Part shown: positions 63,174-64,000 of the stretch, piece by piece | How the letters are laid out: each line of letters starts with the position of its first letter | Position numbering within the stretch: position 1 is the stretch's first letter | Assembly (NCBI GenBank): GCA_023407175.1 | Contig: JAEYMU010000025.1 | Span: 1-64,000 of the forward strand | Origin: Bacillota bacterium | GTDB taxonomy: Bacteria > Bacillota_A > Clostridia > Lachnospirales > Lachnospiraceae | Length of the DNA: 64,000 nt | Reading direction: 5' to 3' | Translations under genes and position numbers: made by a program | Notes under the pieces: generated by a model | The model's database searches: none | The model's input: the letters and a program-made list of their open reading frames with translations, nothing else | Told to the model about the DNA's origin: nothing

Positions 63174-63623
63174 ATGAAAAGATATAGGATAGGATTTGAC
63201 CCATATGGGCTGATATTGTTTTTGCTTATCATGGTGCCTAACTTTGTATGGTTTGGGGTACCGGCACCGAATGATGTTCTGCGAGATACCTCGGTTACAC
63301 CGCTTGTTGATGGCATAGCTTCGGTATGCCAGGTTCTTATGATAATCACATTATGCCTGATTATTCACCGGAAGGCAGGAAAAGTCGTATTTCGCAGTAA
63401 ATGGATACGTGTCTCTATCCTTTGCTGCGCTTGCTATTTCGTTGTCTGGATATGCTATTACCAGGGGCTTGCAGGCGTTTTTATTATCATTTCTTTGACG
63501 GTTTTCCCCTGCCTTGCATTTATATTATATGAGATTGACCGAAGAAATTGGATTTCAATTTTTCCGACAGCTGCATTTTCAGTATTACATCTTATTCATG
63601 GAATTTGGAATTTTATTTTATAG
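63174..63623 (+). CDS. Four-helix membrane protein, hypothetical
   Basis: A 149-residue protein with four to five hydrophobic helices (about 9-26, 47-64, 78-98, 98-125, 128-147). A short basic loop HRKAGKVVFRSKW lies between helices 2 and 3. No family recognised. Adjacent to the lipoprotein gene on the same strand. Confidence 0.65.
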   Translation: MKRYRIGFDPYGLILFLLIMVPNFVWFGVPAPNDVLRDTSVTPLVDGIASVCQVLMIITLCLIIHRKAGKVVFRSKWIRVSILCCACYFVVWICYYQGLAGVFIIISLTVFPCLAFILYEIDRRNWISIFPTAAFSVLHLIHGIWNFIL

Positions 63624-63677
63624 ATACAAATAAATACCAAGCCTGCCAGGCAGAAAGATGAAGGGAGTGACAATGGT

Positions 63678-64000
63678 ATGCACGATGAAATAAAGCGGTG
63701 TGATTGGGCTGTAAAAAGCAGACTTGAACAGGAATACCATGACAAAGAATGGGGTGTTCCGGTACATGATGACAGAAAACTATTCAAAATGCTGATCCTG
63801 GAGGGCAAGCAGGCCGGCTTGAGTTGGTCTACGATTTTGGCAAAGCTGGACACGCTTTGTGCCGCTTTCGATGATTTCGATCCGGCCATATTGGTTACTT
63901 ATGATGATACAAAGATCGAAACACTTCTGAAAAATGATGGAATTATTAAAAATCGGCAGAAAGTCAACGCGGTAATTAATAATGCAAAAGCCTATTTTAA
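63678..64000 (+). CDS. tag: DNA-3-methyladenine glycosylase I, cut by window edge
   Basis: The first 107 residues of a Tag protein. C8 (RCDWA) and H21 (EYHDKEWG) match the zinc ligands Cys4 and His17 of E. coli Tag, and E42 (LEGKQAGLSW) matches Glu38; the spacing is identical. The enzyme removes 3-methyladenine from alkylated DNA. The last third, with the other zinc ligands, lies beyond the window. GGGAGTG precedes the ATG. Confidence 0.93.
   Translation, partial: MHDEIKRCDWAVKSRLEQEYHDKEWGVPVHDDRKLFKMLILEGKQAGLSWSTILAKLDTLCAAFDDFDPAILVTYDDTKIETLLKNDGIIKNRQKVNAVINNAKAYF

Noticed and set aside
49264..64000. Integron cassette array
   Set aside because: The gene families fit, but no attC-like palindromes with GTTRRRY cores recur between the genes and no integrase is present in the window.
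1..64000. CRISPR arrays, tRNA or rRNA genes, phage genes, transposases
   Set aside because: None was found by reading for regular spaced repeats, cloverleaf patterns or family motifs; weak cases cannot be excluded without tools.

Overview
The window looks like chromosomal DNA of a low-to-moderate GC, Gram-positive anaerobe of the class Clostridia, most likely a motile, polysaccharide-degrading member of the Lachnospiraceae/Lachnospirales. This rests on the family mix (multi-domain secreted glycosidases with Ig-like tails, lipoproteins with a lipobox, a sortase-like tail, BusR/OpuC osmoprotection, GEMM and yybP-ykoY riboswitches, strong AGGAGG-type ribosome binding sites, TTG/GTG starts) and on the lack of outer-membrane genes. 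No tRNA, rRNA, CRISPR array, transposase or phage gene was seen.

Layout. 0-11 kb: two very large secreted proteins with the same parallel beta-helix catalytic module (GH87-type alpha-1,3-glucanase) but different binding modules, separated by an FRG-domain gene. 11-17 kb: a MerR/TipA-type regulator behind a MerR-type promoter, a frameshifted glyoxalase-like gene, and a four-gene osmoprotectant ABC transporter (opuC) with a BusR-like regulator, probably controlled by c-di-AMP. 17-24 kb: a CotH-family lipoprotein, then a tight operon of a zinc-dependent phospholipase C-like protein, a glycosyltransferase, UDP-glucose dehydrogenase and a radical SAM enzyme. 24-31 kb: a wall-anchored beta-propeller-like protein, an ABC/FtsX-type exporter and a tocopherol-cyclase-like protein behind an array of hairpins. 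31-36 kb: a c-di-GMP (GEMM-I) riboswitch with a terminator, reading into a divergent ketoacyl-ACP synthase III and a chemoreceptor; then a GH5 endoglucanase with X2 and CBM46 modules. 36-41 kb: a yybP-ykoY Mn2+ riboswitch ahead of a UPF0016 Mn exporter, an XRE regulator, a MATE pump with a structured leader, and an AraC/GyrI-like pair. 41-49 kb: nucleotidyltransferase, UvrA paralogue and two ABC half-exporters in one direction. 49-64 kb: an all-plus-strand run of small, mostly single-gene modules (phosphotransferases, acetyltransferases, VOC, Nudix, nucleotidyltransferase, methyltransferase, VanZ, Nim-like flavoprotein, P-loop kinases), ending in a truncated tag gene.

How it fits together: the first half is polysaccharide hydrolysis, envelope modification and second-messenger control (c-di-AMP for osmolytes, c-di-GMP for chemotaxis, Mn2+ for export). 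The last third reads like an accessory island of resistance and detoxification enzymes. The signals least explained by gene annotation are a two-copy hairpin element that supplies the ribosome binding site of unrelated genes (45.3 and 55.5 kb), the hairpin array at 29.7 kb, the riboswitch-controlled ketoacyl synthase/chemoreceptor pair, and the phospholipase/glycosyltransferase/Ugd/radical SAM operon. All family names are from reading the sequence; no database search was run.
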